Below, piece by piece: positions 1 to 8,513 of a DNA stretch of 64,000 nt. The notes below the pieces were generated by a model. That model had not been told where the DNA came from, searched no databases, and saw only the letters and a program-made list of their open reading frames with translations. This DNA is from Clostridia bacterium (GTDB taxonomy: Bacteria; Bacillota; Clostridia; Lachnospirales; Lachnospiraceae): NCBI GenBank assembly GCA_910574475.1, contig CAJTAT010000003.1, forward strand, positions 372,001 to 436,000. Reading direction: 5' to 3'. Position 1 is the first letter of the stretch. Every line of letters begins with the position of its first letter. A program made the translations under genes and the position numbers.

Positions 1-686
1 AAGATGGATTCCCTGCTTACTCTTGTAATTCCTGTCATAATAGCTCTATCCAAATACGGATTTGTTTTAAAGGTTGCATTAAATAGGCTCCTGGTAAAGG
101 ACACCAATTCTTCCCAATACCCATTTACATAAGCCTCCTGCATGGGGGTATCATACTCATCCAGCAGAATAATCACCTTTTTCTTATAATAACGGGACAA
201 AAAGGAAGAAAGATAATGAATACTCATCGTAGCATCTTCATCATTCATCGTCTCTGATATTCGATTAAAATATTCCTTTTCTCTAATATCTAAGAGGTCC
301 CCTTCCAAAAGGAATCGGTTTTCCAAGTACAGATTCATTAATATCTGACAAATTCTATAACGAATTTTTTTATATCTATTTTCCTTTACATTGGCAAAAG
401 AAAGACTAATCACCGGATAAGTTCCCTGAAGCTTTCTGTACTCCTCCTGCTTCCAAATGGAAAGTCCCTGGAACAAATCATCCCTCCCAGCATACTTTAC
501 AGAAAAAAACTGCTCCGTCATGCTCATAGTCAGCGTTTTCCCAAAGCGCCTTGGGCGGGCTATTAAAGTTACACCATCTTTATTTTCCCACCATTCTTCA
601 ATAAACTTTGTTTTATCCACATAGAAGCAATCATTTTCTCTTATGGTTTCAAAACTTTGAAGTCCAATTCCTACAACTCTCACCAT
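1..686 (-). CDS. AAA-ATPase-like / DUF1703-type protein, N-terminal part
   Basis: The gene runs off the left edge; about 228 N-terminal residues are present. I translated it from the sequence: it starts MVRVVGIGLQSFE with an upstream GGAAAGG. It carries a Walker-A-like RPRRFGKT around residues 45-52 and an IILLDEYD Walker B near residue 170, followed by TGITRVS, the usual order of the AAA-ATPase-like domain (PF09820). Family members normally continue into a PD-(D/E)XK nuclease-like DUF1703 domain, which would lie outside the window. These proteins are abundant and multicopy in Lachnospiraceae and Bacteroidetes, and their role is not established. Family call is firm; function unknown. Confidence 0.8.
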   Translation of the reverse strand, partial: MVRVVGIGLQSFETIRENDCFYVDKTKFIEEWWENKDGVTLIARPRRFGKTLTMSMTEQFFSVKYAGRDDLFQGLSIWKQEEYRKLQGTYPVISLSFANVKENRYKKIRYRICQILMNLYLENRFLLEGDLLDIREKEYFNRISETMNDEDATMSIHYLSSFLSRYYKKKVIILLDEYDTPMQEAYVNGYWEELVSFTRSLFNATFKTNPYLDRAIMTGITRVSRESI

Positions 687-777
687 ACTCTAAGTCGCCG
701 CCTTTCCTTACTTTACCTTATAATCTTTCCAAATCATACGAGTCCAGGGCCTTTTGTCTCATTCTTATATAAGGCAT

Positions 778-1563
778 TCATGTCTGGTTTGTATAAGAAA
801 AACGCGGATTCTGAACACAGAATTTACCGCCTGTGACATCAATATGCACTCCATTGATATAGCTGGCCCGATCTGAGGCAACAAATACAAGAGCATTGGC
901 CAAATCCTCCGGGCGTCCATAGCGGTCAGAGGGAATATTCTGAATCTGATTCGTCTCATTCAGCCATTCATCTGCCATCGGTGTAGAAATGACGCCTGGA
1001 ATATAGCTCAAAACCCTAATATTATGGACAGCCAGTTCTCCGGCCAGAGTACGGCTTAAGCTCACCACTGCTGCCTTCGACGCTCCATAGGGAACCGCTG
1101 CTGCTGCCGGCATAACGGCCTGAAAGGAGGCCGCATTTAAAATCACACCTCCATGGCCCTGATCAATCATTTTTCTGGCCGCATATTGGCAGCCATGGAA
1201 CACTGCCTTGAGATTAATGTTCATCACAGTATCCCACTCTTCATCTGTAAACTCCAAAAATGGTTTGGTAATAGAAACACCGGCATTGTTGATCCATATA
1301 TCTAATCTGCCAAGCCTCTCACAGACATGATCTCCAAAAGCATAAAACTTTTCCACATCACAAATATCCAGAGCTTCCGTATAGACATCCAGTCCCTGCT
1401 CCTGCATTTGCTCCTTTGCTTTCATAAGCTTGCCAACGGTTCGTCCGCAAATCGCAACCTTCGCCCCCTGACGCGCAAACTCCACAGCTGTAGCAAAGCC
1501 AATTCCAGAAGCTCCTCCTGTAATTACAACTACCTTTCCTTCTAACCCCAATTCAAAAGCCAT
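778..1563 (-). CDS. SDR family oxidoreductase (gluconate 5-dehydrogenase/KR-like)
   Basis: A 261-residue classical short-chain dehydrogenase. The cofactor loop TGGASGIG lies at residues 15-22 and NNAG at 92-95. The catalytic set is N116, S146, Y159 and K163 (YGASK), and the C-terminal DVTGG is typical. It probably catalyses NAD(P)-dependent alcohol/ketone interconversion in the cytosol; the substrate cannot be read from the sequence. The start ATG has AGGAGGTGTAGAAGG just upstream. It lies 67 bp upstream of and co-oriented before nothing else obvious, with the riboflavin operon ending on its 5' side, so it may be expressed alone or by read-through from ribH. A second SDR in the window (36.0 kb) is only distantly similar. 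Confidence 0.85.
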   Translation of the reverse strand: MAFELGLEGKVVVITGGASGIGFATAVEFARQGAKVAICGRTVGKLMKAKEQMQEQGLDVYTEALDICDVEKFYAFGDHVCERLGRLDIWINNAGVSITKPFLEFTDEEWDTVMNINLKAVFHGCQYAARKMIDQGHGGVILNAASFQAVMPAAAAVPYGASKAAVVSLSRTLAGELAVHNIRVLSYIPGVISTPMADEWLNETNQIQNIPSDRYGRPEDLANALVFVASDRASYINGVHIDVTGGKFCVQNPRFSYTNQT

Positions 1564-1630
1564 CCTTCTACACCTCCTGTTCGTTTTATCTTATCATAAT
1601 TCCCATATACTATCCAGTATTTTCCCCTTT

Positions 1631-2101
1631 TTACACTCCTTCAATTTCCCGAATCAAATTCACCATCTCAATTGCCCCCAGCGCACAGTCATACCCCTTA
1701 TTGCCAGCCTTCGTGCCGGCCCGCTCAATCGCCTGTTCAATATTCTCCGTAGTGAGGACTCCAAACATAACGGGTATGCCGCTTTCCAGGGAGACAGAGG
1801 CGATCCCCTTTGACACCTCATTGCACACATAATCATAGTGACTGGTAGATCCGCGTATCACAGCTCCCAGACAAATGACCGCATCATACTTACCGCTCTT
1901 TGCCATTTTAGAGGCTATCAATGGAATCTCAAACGCTCCTGGCACCCATGCCACATGAATATCCTTCTCCTCTACATCATGACGGAGAAGGCCGTCCATA
2001 GCTCCTGAAAGAAGCTTTGATGTGATAAATTCATTAAAACGGGAAGCTACAATTCCCACTTTGATTTCTTTTGATACTAGTTTTCCTTCCAATGTTTTCA
2101 T
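1631..2101 (-). CDS. ribH: 6,7-dimethyl-8-ribityllumazine synthase
   Basis: Condenses 5-amino-6-ribitylaminouracil with 3,4-dihydroxy-2-butanone 4-phosphate to give the lumazine precursor of riboflavin. The 156-residue length is normal. Visible family motifs are RFN at 21-23, PGAFE at 54-58 and [14 protein letters not shown] from 79, which contains the catalytic H88. It is the last gene of the ribD-ribE-ribBA-ribH operon, 29 bp after ribBA, and so falls under the FMN riboswitch upstream of ribD. The start ATG follows GGAAAGGAAGAGCAAA. No clear hairpin follows the stop codon before the downstream SDR gene. Confidence 0.97.
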   Translation of the reverse strand: MKTLEGKLVSKEIKVGIVASRFNEFITSKLLSGAMDGLLRHDVEEKDIHVAWVPGAFEIPLIASKMAKSGKYDAVICLGAVIRGSTSHYDYVCNEVSKGIASVSLESGIPVMFGVLTTENIEQAIERAGTKAGNKGYDCALGAIEMVNLIREIEGV

Positions 2102-2130
2102 TTTGCTCTTCCTTTCCTTTTATAGATGAT

Positions 2131-3330
2131 TTAATATTGTAAAATATGTCCCATACGCTCCTGTTTTGTCTTAAGATAAAACAAATCATATTCTGTGGCA
2201 TCCATCTGAATCGGTACGCGCTCCATGATTTCCAGGCCAAATTCAGAAAGCTGATAGACCTTGTCTGGGTTGTTTGTCAACAGGCGTATACTTTTTACTC
2301 CCAGCTCCCGCAGGATCTGAGCGCCAATATAATATTCCCGTTGATCCCCTGGAAAGCCCAAAGCAAGATTTGCTTCCAGTGTATCCATCCCCTGCTCCTG
2401 CAATTCATAGGCTCGCAATTTGTTAATCAGGCCAATTCCCCGGCCTTCCTGGCGCATATAGAGCAAAATCCCTTGGCCCTCTTTTTCAATCTGCGTCATA
2501 GCCGCAGCTAATTGCTGGCCGCAGTCGCATCGCAGGGAACCAAAGGTATCGCCTGTCAGACATTCCGAATGAACCCGGCACAGTACGCCCCCTCCGTTTC
2601 CGATCTCTCCTTTTACCAGGGCCACATGATGCTCCCCATTCAATCGGTTTACAAATCCATAGGCCATAAAATCACCATATTTTGTAGGCATCTTCACAGC
2701 CGTCACCTGGTCTACCAGCTTTTCATGGCATTTGCGGTAATTTTGCAAATCCTGAATAGTGATAAATTTCATATCCCACTTCTTTGCCAGCTTCGCAAGC
2801 TCCGGGGTGCGCATCATTGTCCCGTCCTCCCGCATGATTTCACAGCATAAGCCGCACTCTTTTAGTCCGGCCAGACGGCATAAATCCACAGTGGCTTCCG
2901 TGTGGCCATTGCGTTCCAACACGCCGTTTTTTTTCGCCAGAAGAGGGAACATATGCCCCGGTCTTCGAAAGTCCTCTGGCTTCACATCATCCGCCACGCA
3001 GCCAAGAGCTGTAATAGAGCGCTCCGCAGCAGAGATACCTGTGGAGGTTTTTACATGATCGATGGACACGGTAAAAGCTGTCTCATGATTGTCTGTATTC
3101 TCCTGCACCATCTGGGGAATCTTTAGCTTTCTGATATACTGCTCAGACATAGGCATGCAAATTAATCCTTTGCCATGAGTCGCCATAAAATTAATATTAT
3201 CGGTAGTGGCGAACTCTGCCGCGCAGATAAAATCACCTTCGTTTTCCCGATTGGGGTCATCGGTTACTAGAATAATCCTTCCATTTCGAAGCTCTTCAAG
3301 AGCTTCTTCTACTGTGTTAAACTGTATCAT
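2131..3330 (-). CDS. ribBA: Bifunctional DHBP synthase / GTP cyclohydrolase II
   Basis: A 399-residue fusion supplying both branches of riboflavin synthesis. Residues 1-200 are the 3,4-dihydroxy-2-butanone 4-phosphate synthase part, with [11 protein letters not shown] at 24-34 and RRPGHMFPL around 122-130. Residues from about 205 are GTP cyclohydrolase II, with zinc ligands C257, C268 and C270 in the [14 protein letters not shown] segment and [10 protein letters not shown] at 292-301. Both active sites look complete, so I expect both activities. It sits between ribE and ribH in the same operon. The start has AGGAGGACAAA upstream. Confidence 0.97.
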   Translation of the reverse strand: MIQFNTVEEALEELRNGRIILVTDDPNRENEGDFICAAEFATTDNINFMATHGKGLICMPMSEQYIRKLKIPQMVQENTDNHETAFTVSIDHVKTSTGISAAERSITALGCVADDVKPEDFRRPGHMFPLLAKKNGVLERNGHTEATVDLCRLAGLKECGLCCEIMREDGTMMRTPELAKLAKKWDMKFITIQDLQNYRKCHEKLVDQVTAVKMPTKYGDFMAYGFVNRLNGEHHVALVKGEIGNGGGVLCRVHSECLTGDTFGSLRCDCGQQLAAAMTQIEKEGQGILLYMRQEGRGIGLINKLRAYELQEQGMDTLEANLALGFPGDQREYYIGAQILRELGVKSIRLLTNNPDKVYQLSEFGLEIMERVPIQMDATEYDLFYLKTKQERMGHILQY

Positions 3331-3392
3331 TTTGTCCTCCTATTTTAAGTTCCGCTGTGCGCTGTTCAGGCACTCGCTGTTTTAGTTCCGCT

Positions 3393-4040
3393 TCAGAATC
3401 CGTATTTGCTCAGGAATTCTCTTGTGATTGTACTGTTCCCCTGCTGCTCTGGAGCGGGACGCAGGAGTTTTTCCACATATTTCCCAATGATATCTGTTTC
3501 CAGGTTGACCGTGTCTCCCTCTTTGCGCTCCCGCAAAATGGTTTGGCTTACTGTGTGAGGAATAGCCGAGATGGAAAAGTCTGCTGAGGAAACCTCTGCC
3601 ACGGTCAAGCTGATACCATCTATGGCGACAGAGCCTTTTTCTACTAGATAACGCATGATCTCCGGTTTTGCCTGCACTGTGTACCAAATAGCAGTGTCAT
3701 CCCTCTGGATGCGGGTAATTTTTCCAACGCCGTCCACATGGCCGGATACCAAATGGCCGCCAAACCGCCCGTTTGCCTGCATGGCCCGTTCCAGATTTAC
3801 ATAGCTTCCAGATGTAAGCTTCGCCAGTGAGGAGCGATTCAGAGTTTCATGCATAACATCCGCGGAAAAACGGTCTGAAGATAAGGAGGTAACGGTCAGA
3901 CAAATCCCATTTACCGCAATGCTGTCGCCAATCTTTGTGTCCTCTAAAACCTTCCTGGCGCCTATTGTCAGTACGGCAGAATAGCTTCCCCCCTTTATTT
4001 GCTTTACTGTCCCTACTTCTTCAATGATCCCTGTAAACAT
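3393..4040 (-). CDS. ribE: Riboflavin synthase alpha subunit
   Basis: A 215-residue protein made of two tandem lumazine-binding barrels, beginning with the hallmark MFTGIIEEVG and restarting near residue 98 with VSGHVDGVGK. It dismutates two molecules of 6,7-dimethyl-8-ribityllumazine into riboflavin and the pyrimidine that ribH re-uses. The ATG lies inside the 3' end of ribD (20 bp overlap), which implies translational coupling. The family length and motifs are normal. Confidence 0.97.
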   Translation of the reverse strand: MFTGIIEEVGTVKQIKGGSYSAVLTIGARKVLEDTKIGDSIAVNGICLTVTSLSSDRFSADVMHETLNRSSLAKLTSGSYVNLERAMQANGRFGGHLVSGHVDGVGKITRIQRDDTAIWYTVQAKPEIMRYLVEKGSVAIDGISLTVAEVSSADFSISAIPHTVSQTILRERKEGDTVNLETDIIGKYVEKLLRPAPEQQGNSTITREFLSKYGF

Positions 4041-5127
4041 GATTCACCACCTCGCTCTCTATCAAAAAATCCTCCCCCAGCCGTGTTACGGTGCCAGGCT
4101 TTAAGAAAAATGCATCATCTGGTTTCAAGATGCCCCTTCCCTCTACAGGAGTCTTGGCTTCCTGTCCTCCAAACAACTTTGAGGCAATATAAGTCTGGAC
4201 TTTTTGTACAATCCCACTTTCCAAGGCAGACCAGTTCAGTGTACCGCCGCCCTCCAGCAAAATACTGTCAATCTGCTCCTGCCCCAATTTTTCCATCAAT
4301 TGCTGCAAATCCACATGGCCGTCTTTTTTATCCACAAGCATCATACGGCATCCCGCTTTTTCATATTCTTGCCACCTTTCTTGGTCTGTACAGCAGGTAG
4401 AAAGAATCGTGGGTATCTCGTGGGCCGTTGTGACTACCTGGGCAGTCAGAGGAGTCCGAAGAGCAGTGTCACAAATGATACGAACAGGATTCTTGCTGTC
4501 AGGAATACGGCAGGTCAATAAAGGATCATCGGCCAAAACGGTCCCAACACCAGCCATAATCCCAGTGTAGCGGTGGCGCTGCCGCTGTACATGACTGCGA
4601 GCTTCTTCCCCGGTAATCCATTTTGAGGCCCCTGTGCAGGTGGCAATTTTTCCATCCATTGTCATGGCATACTTCATCACTACATAAGGAAGTTTTGTCT
4701 GAATGTAATGGAAAAATACTTCGTTCAGCTTATCACATTCTTCCCCCAGAACATTTTCTGTCACCTCTACACCATGAGACTGTAAGATCTGAATTCCTTT
4801 TCCTGCCACAAGGGGATTTGGATCTTTAGATCCAACTACTACCCTGCGAATACCAGCCTCCAAAATAGCGTCTGTACAGGGTGGCTGTCTACCGTAATGA
4901 CAGCAGGGCTCCAGGGTCACATACATGGTCGCACCTATTGGCGGCTCCATACAGGATGCAAGCGCATTGCGCTCTGCATGGGGCAGGCCGTACCTCTCAT
5001 GCCAGCCCTGACCGATTATTTTACTATTCTTTACAATGACAGCTCCTACCATAGGATTTGGCGCAGTCCACCCACAGCCTCTTTTTGCAAGCTCTAAGGC
5101 AAGCTCCATATATTCTCTGTCATTCAT
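4021..5127 (-). CDS. ribD: Bifunctional riboflavin deaminase/reductase
   Basis: Catalyses the deamination and the reduction of the pyrimidine intermediate in riboflavin synthesis. I start it at MNDREYMELA (368 residues) because GGAGGCGAAGAT sits directly upstream; an open frame continues 33 codons further upstream but only through the riboswitch leader. The zinc deaminase site is HAE at 50-52 with C75 and C84 of the PCCHYGRQPPC motif; the reductase domain occupies about 150-368. First gene of the rib operon, preceded by an FMN riboswitch and two hairpin terminators. Confidence 0.96.
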   Translation of the reverse strand: MNDREYMELALELAKRGCGWTAPNPMVGAVIVKNSKIIGQGWHERYGLPHAERNALASCMEPPIGATMYVTLEPCCHYGRQPPCTDAILEAGIRRVVVGSKDPNPLVAGKGIQILQSHGVEVTENVLGEECDKLNEVFFHYIQTKLPYVVMKYAMTMDGKIATCTGASKWITGEEARSHVQRQRHRYTGIMAGVGTVLADDPLLTCRIPDSKNPVRIICDTALRTPLTAQVVTTAHEIPTILSTCCTDQERWQEYEKAGCRMMLVDKKDGHVDLQQLMEKLGQEQIDSILLEGGGTLNWSALESGIVQKVQTYIASKLFGGQEAKTPVEGRGILKPDDAFFLKPGTVTRLGEDFLIESEVVNHVYRDH

Positions 5128-5149
5128 ATCTTCGCCTCCATATCTGCAT

Positions 5150-5179
5150 AAAAATAACCCCGAACAAAATCGTTCAGGG
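5150..5179 (-). terminator. Intrinsic terminator B in the rib leader
   Basis: On the minus strand CCCTGAAC pairs with GTTCGGGG (8 bp, one G-U) around a GATTTT loop and is followed by TTATTTTTA. It lies about 25 bp before the ribD start codon, downstream of the FMN aptamer, so it can end the leader transcript. Confidence 0.75.
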
Positions 5180-5255
5180 TATAAAGATCCAGGCAAATTC
5201 CATAAAACAGGGCACACATTTATCAAAATTCCTCTCTCTGTATGCCACTATGTAT

Positions 5256-5290
5256 AAAGAAAGCCCTGGAATGTAAAAACAATCCAGGGC
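5256..5290 (-). terminator. Intrinsic terminator A in the rib leader
   Basis: On the minus strand GCCCTGGA and TCCAGGGC form a perfect 8-bp stem around a 12-nt loop, followed by TTTCTTTAT. It begins 45 nt after the aptamer's closing helix, the normal place for the expression platform of a transcriptional FMN riboswitch. Confidence 0.75.
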
Positions 5291-5334
5291 AATAACCTCA
5301 AACACAGAATACAATATAAATTCTGCGTTCCACC

Positions 5335-5476
5335 ATCTTCTTTTATCCAGACTATACTGTTGGTTTTGGAATTTCACCAAATCCTGCGCTCTCACGCTCG
5401 CGGACTGTACCGCCAATCGGGAATTCTTACTTCTTGAACTGCTAATGTTCAAAAAAAGTCACCCTGCCCTGAAGAT
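5335..5476 (-). promoter_or_regulatory. FMN riboswitch (RFN element)
   Basis: On the minus strand the leader holds the conserved RFN pieces in order: AGGGCAGGGTGA, AATTCCCGATTGGCGGTA, GTCCGCGAGCG, GATTTGGTGAAATTCC, AACAGTATAGTCTGGAT and AGAAGAT. The closing helix pairs ATCTTC (5476-5471) with GAAGAT (5340-5335). FMN binding is known to switch off rib expression; here two terminator hairpins follow, so control is probably transcriptional. An open reading frame through this region is fortuitous. Confidence 0.95.
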
Positions 5477-5496
5477 TTTATTCAATTTATAGGTTC

Positions 5497-5525
5497 AGTA
5501 TACCTTTCAGGTATTCATTTGTCAA
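5497..5525 (-). promoter_or_regulatory. Sigma-A promoter of the rib operon
   Basis: Minus-strand TTGACA (5525-5520), 17-bp spacer, TATACT (5502-5497). The start site would fall about 15 nt before the aptamer. The -35 box begins only 4 bp after the bceB stop codon. Confidence 0.85.
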
Positions 5526-5529
5526 GAAC

Positions 5530-7608
5530 TTACCGTTCATTTGCCCCCCGATTCACAATCCGATAATAAGTCCTAGTTGTCAAAAGATATACAATGGAGT
5601 AAGCCACGCTAAACAAGAGAAAACTAATAATTGCCACTCTTATTAATAAGGGTTTATCGTCCAATATGCTGTACTTCATCACCTGGTAAATTCCGGGCAC
5701 TGCAAATATTAGATGAATTCCTGCCACCATCAATGGCAGAGAAAACACAGTAAGCATCTGAGAATGAATACTTCGACGAATCTCTTTTTTCGTCATACCA
5801 ATCTTTCGCATAATAGAAAATTGTTTTTGATCCTCATAGCCTTCTGAAATCTGCTTATAATATAAAATCAGAGTTGCCACAAAGACAAATATCATACTAA
5901 TTACAAGGGCCAGAAACAGTACGCCTCCTGCAAGGCTCTTTAGGCTGGCCCATCTCTCAACTTTCGAATAGTAGGTGAAGTTCTGATCTTCTTTTGTGTC
6001 TGACAGCTTTTGTGCCCATTGGCTGACTGCGTCGCCGATAGCAAACTGCCTGTCACGCTCCTCTTGAAGATTCACATCATACTCCCAAAAAAACAAAACT
6101 TCGTTCTTATCAAGCCACTCAGAAGGGTCAAAATTTCCCCAGAAGGACTCCATATCCGGCACTACAAGAGTAGGCGATTCCAACATCATATCCACAAATC
6201 CAGAATACAGTTTAAATCCAGAAAGTTTAGGCGCTTGTTTCAATACTTTTTTGACAGTATACTCGCTTCCATCCCAGTTTCGAATGTATTTTGCCTCATT
6301 CGTCTTGACTCCGCCTGCAATAAGTACCTCCCTTTCTCCCAACTCTTCTGTCACATGGCAGAGATTGTTATAATCCTCCAGAGACAGAACACGTACACTT
6401 ACAAAATTTTCCAAATACTTATTCCACTCCTCCACATTTCCCTCTTCCGGCGCATCTTTGTAGATATCCACGCTTAAATCCAGGACGCCGTTTTCAAAAT
6501 ATGCGCTAAGCCCTGCCTCATAGACTCCTATTGTTTCTGATACATTTACGTTCATCTCCTCCAGCTTATTTTCTATCTCTAAGTCATATTGACTGCCATA
6601 GCCACTTTTCTGTCCATTTGGCGCTTCTATGGTAATCCCTATATCATAAGGATAATGGCTCTCAATAATACTGTCTACTCCCGTATAAAATCCCACAGTC
6701 GTCACCAAAATTGCCAGAATAATTGTTGCAAGTATGCAGATAGATGCAAGACTTGCTCCATTTCGTTTCATCCGGTAGGACAGAGAAGATATGGTGACAA
6801 AATGAGCAGTCTTATAATAATAATGCTTATTCTCCTGGAGTTTCTTACACAAGAATACAGAGCCGGCAATAAAGAGAAGATAAGTTCCAACCACAATAAT
6901 AGCTGCAATCAAAAACACCTGTGACATAGCTTCCCGGGGATTATTGATTCGTACCGCCCACGCATAGGCAAAGGCAGTTAATACGATACCTGCAGCAGCC
7001 AATACCCATTTCCCTTGAGGAGGCTTCTCTCCTACTGAACCGCTCTGAAGAAGTTCCATGGGATTATTGTAGCGAATCTGACGTGCCGTGTTCAAAAAAA
7101 TGAGAAAATATATTACCGCAAAAAGCACAACAGCTGTTAAAACAGACTTTCCCTCTATATAAATTTGATAATTAGCCTCCTCTTCCATAATGTTGACCAA
7201 ACCCAATTCTGCTGCTTTTGAGAACAAAATACCAAAAAAGATACCTGCCCCAGCCACAATTCCATAGGCCATCAGCGATTCCCAGAAGATACATGTAAGA
7301 ATATTGCCTTTGTTCATACCAAGAATATTGTACAGGCCAAACTCTTTCTTTCGCTTCTTCATCAGTGAAGTGCTGGTATAAAATAAAAATGGCAGAGAGA
7401 AGAGCCCCATAAGCCATTCCCCACAGAGAAGCAGAGAAGTCATAGCCTCCCCGCCCCGAAGATTGTGTACCATATCCGATGCCGCCAGAAAAGAAAGGAT
7501 ATAAAATACCATAACCATGACGACTCCTGAGAGCAAATATGGTACATATAGTTGTTTGTTTTTCTTAATTCCTGTCCATGCCAGTTTTCGATAAAGTCTT
7601 CTGTTCAT
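5530..7608 (-). CDS. bceB: BceB-type ABC transporter permease
   Basis: A 692-residue membrane protein with FtsX-type segments at both ends and a large extracytoplasmic region between roughly residues 310 and 560, the layout of Bce/Vra permeases that both detect and clear cell-wall-active peptide antibiotics. Typical MKKRKKEFGLYNILGMNKGNI follows TM2, and the IMRKIGMTKKE segment follows the third-last membrane block. Its start overlaps the bceA stop by 4 bp (ATGA). Together with bceA, bceS and bceR it forms a complete antimicrobial-peptide sensing and resistance module. The inducing peptide cannot be deduced. No terminator separates its stop from the rib promoter. Confidence 0.92.
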   Translation of the reverse strand: MNRRLYRKLAWTGIKKNKQLYVPYLLSGVVMVMVFYILSFLAASDMVHNLRGGEAMTSLLLCGEWLMGLFSLPFLFYTSTSLMKKRKKEFGLYNILGMNKGNILTCIFWESLMAYGIVAGAGIFFGILFSKAAELGLVNIMEEEANYQIYIEGKSVLTAVVLFAVIYFLIFLNTARQIRYNNPMELLQSGSVGEKPPQGKWVLAAAGIVLTAFAYAWAVRINNPREAMSQVFLIAAIIVVGTYLLFIAGSVFLCKKLQENKHYYYKTAHFVTISSLSYRMKRNGASLASICILATIILAILVTTVGFYTGVDSIIESHYPYDIGITIEAPNGQKSGYGSQYDLEIENKLEEMNVNVSETIGVYEAGLSAYFENGVLDLSVDIYKDAPEEGNVEEWNKYLENFVSVRVLSLEDYNNLCHVTEELGEREVLIAGGVKTNEAKYIRNWDGSEYTVKKVLKQAPKLSGFKLYSGFVDMMLESPTLVVPDMESFWGNFDPSEWLDKNEVLFFWEYDVNLQEERDRQFAIGDAVSQWAQKLSDTKEDQNFTYYSKVERWASLKSLAGGVLFLALVISMIFVFVATLILYYKQISEGYEDQKQFSIMRKIGMTKKEIRRSIHSQMLTVFSLPLMVAGIHLIFAVPGIYQVMKYSILDDKPLLIRVAIISFLLFSVAYSIVYLLTTRTYYRIVNRGANER

Positions 7609-8369
7609 TTGCCCTCACCGCCTGTCATTAGTATTGTCAGTGTGTCCGTTATTTTCTGGTATAACTGTTCATCCGTATCTTCCCCTCGGCAGATCTGATG
7701 AAATACTTCCCCGTCTTTGATAAATAAGACACTCTTTGCCTTGCTGGCCGCAGCCACCGAATGAGTCACCATCAAAATCGTCTGTCCCGCCTGATTCACT
7801 GCTGCAAATAAGCGCAACAATTCATCAGATGCCTTGGAATCGAGTGCGCCTGTCGGCTCGTCTGCCAGAATCAGATGAGGGTAGGTGATGAGCGCTCTTG
7901 CCACGGCGGCCCTCTGTTTCTGCCCTCCTGACACTTCATAGGGATACTTTTTCAATAACTCTCTGATTCCCAGCATTTTTGCAATGGGCTCAAGTCTGTG
8001 GCACATTTCCTGATAAGGAGTACCAGCAAGGACTAAGGGAAGGTAAATGTTATCTTCCAGAGTAAACGTATCCAAAAGATTAAATTCCTGAAAGACAAAT
8101 CCCAGATGGTCCCTTCTGTATTTTGCAATCTGATTTTCAGGAATCTTAGTAATATCCTTTCCATTCAAAAGCACGGATCCACTTGTAGGTCTGTCCAAAG
8201 CTGCCAGAATATTTAAAAGAGTCGTCTTCCCTGATCCAGACTCTCCCATAATTGCCACATACTCTCCTTCCTCCACAGAAAAGTGTACATTTCGAAGAGC
8301 CATAACCTGATTGGCTCCTGTCCTTGTGGTGTATATCTTCTTTAATGCTTTTACTTCCAAAATACTCAT
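7605..8369 (-). CDS. bceA: BceA-type ABC transporter ATP-binding protein
   Basis: A 254-residue ATPase that drives the BceB permease. Walker A GESGSGKT is at 42-49, the Q-loop FQEFNLLD near 93-100, the signature VSGGQKQ at 146-152 and Walker B LILADE at 166-171. All catalytic residues are intact. It is translated from an AGGAGGCATAAATTT site and coupled to bceB by a 4-bp overlap. A 144-bp gap separates it from bceS and contains a match to the BceR-type binding pattern, so it probably has its own inducible promoter. Confidence 0.95.
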   Translation of the reverse strand: MSILEVKALKKIYTTRTGANQVMALRNVHFSVEEGEYVAIMGESGSGKTTLLNILAALDRPTSGSVLLNGKDITKIPENQIAKYRRDHLGFVFQEFNLLDTFTLEDNIYLPLVLAGTPYQEMCHRLEPIAKMLGIRELLKKYPYEVSGGQKQRAAVARALITYPHLILADEPTGALDSKASDELLRLFAAVNQAGQTILMVTHSVAAASKAKSVLFIKDGEVFHQICRGEDTDEQLYQKITDTLTILMTGGEGK

Positions 8370-8437
8370 AAATTTATGCCTCCTATTATAAGTTTTGCTG
8401 CTTCTTTTAAGTTTTACACCCTTATCTTAACAAACGA

Positions 8438-8475
8438 AGGGAAATGTATTCCATTGCTTTGGCTTACATTTCCCT
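8438..8475. repeat. 11-bp inverted repeat upstream of bceA
   Basis: AGGGAAATGTA (8438-8448) and TACATTTCCCT (8465-8475) are perfect inverted arms 16 bp apart in the bceS-bceA gap. There is no following T-run on the minus strand, so it looks more like a protein-binding or RNA structure element than a terminator. Confidence 0.5.
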
Positions 8476-8483
8476 CTAATTTC

Positions 8484-8497
8484 TAACATTTTTGTAA
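8484..8497. promoter_or_regulatory. Candidate BceR operator
   Basis: TAACA-TTTT-TGTAA fits the TNACA-N4-TGTAA pattern described for BceR-type regulators in Bacillus. It lies between bceS and bceA, upstream of the transporter genes it would be expected to control. Confidence 0.55.
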
Positions 8498-8513
8498 GAT
8501 TTCTACTTCATAC

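Noticed and set aside
5174..5452. 92-residue open frame on the minus strand across the rib leader
   Set aside because: It coincides with the FMN aptamer and terminators, has no family resemblance and no good ribosome site.
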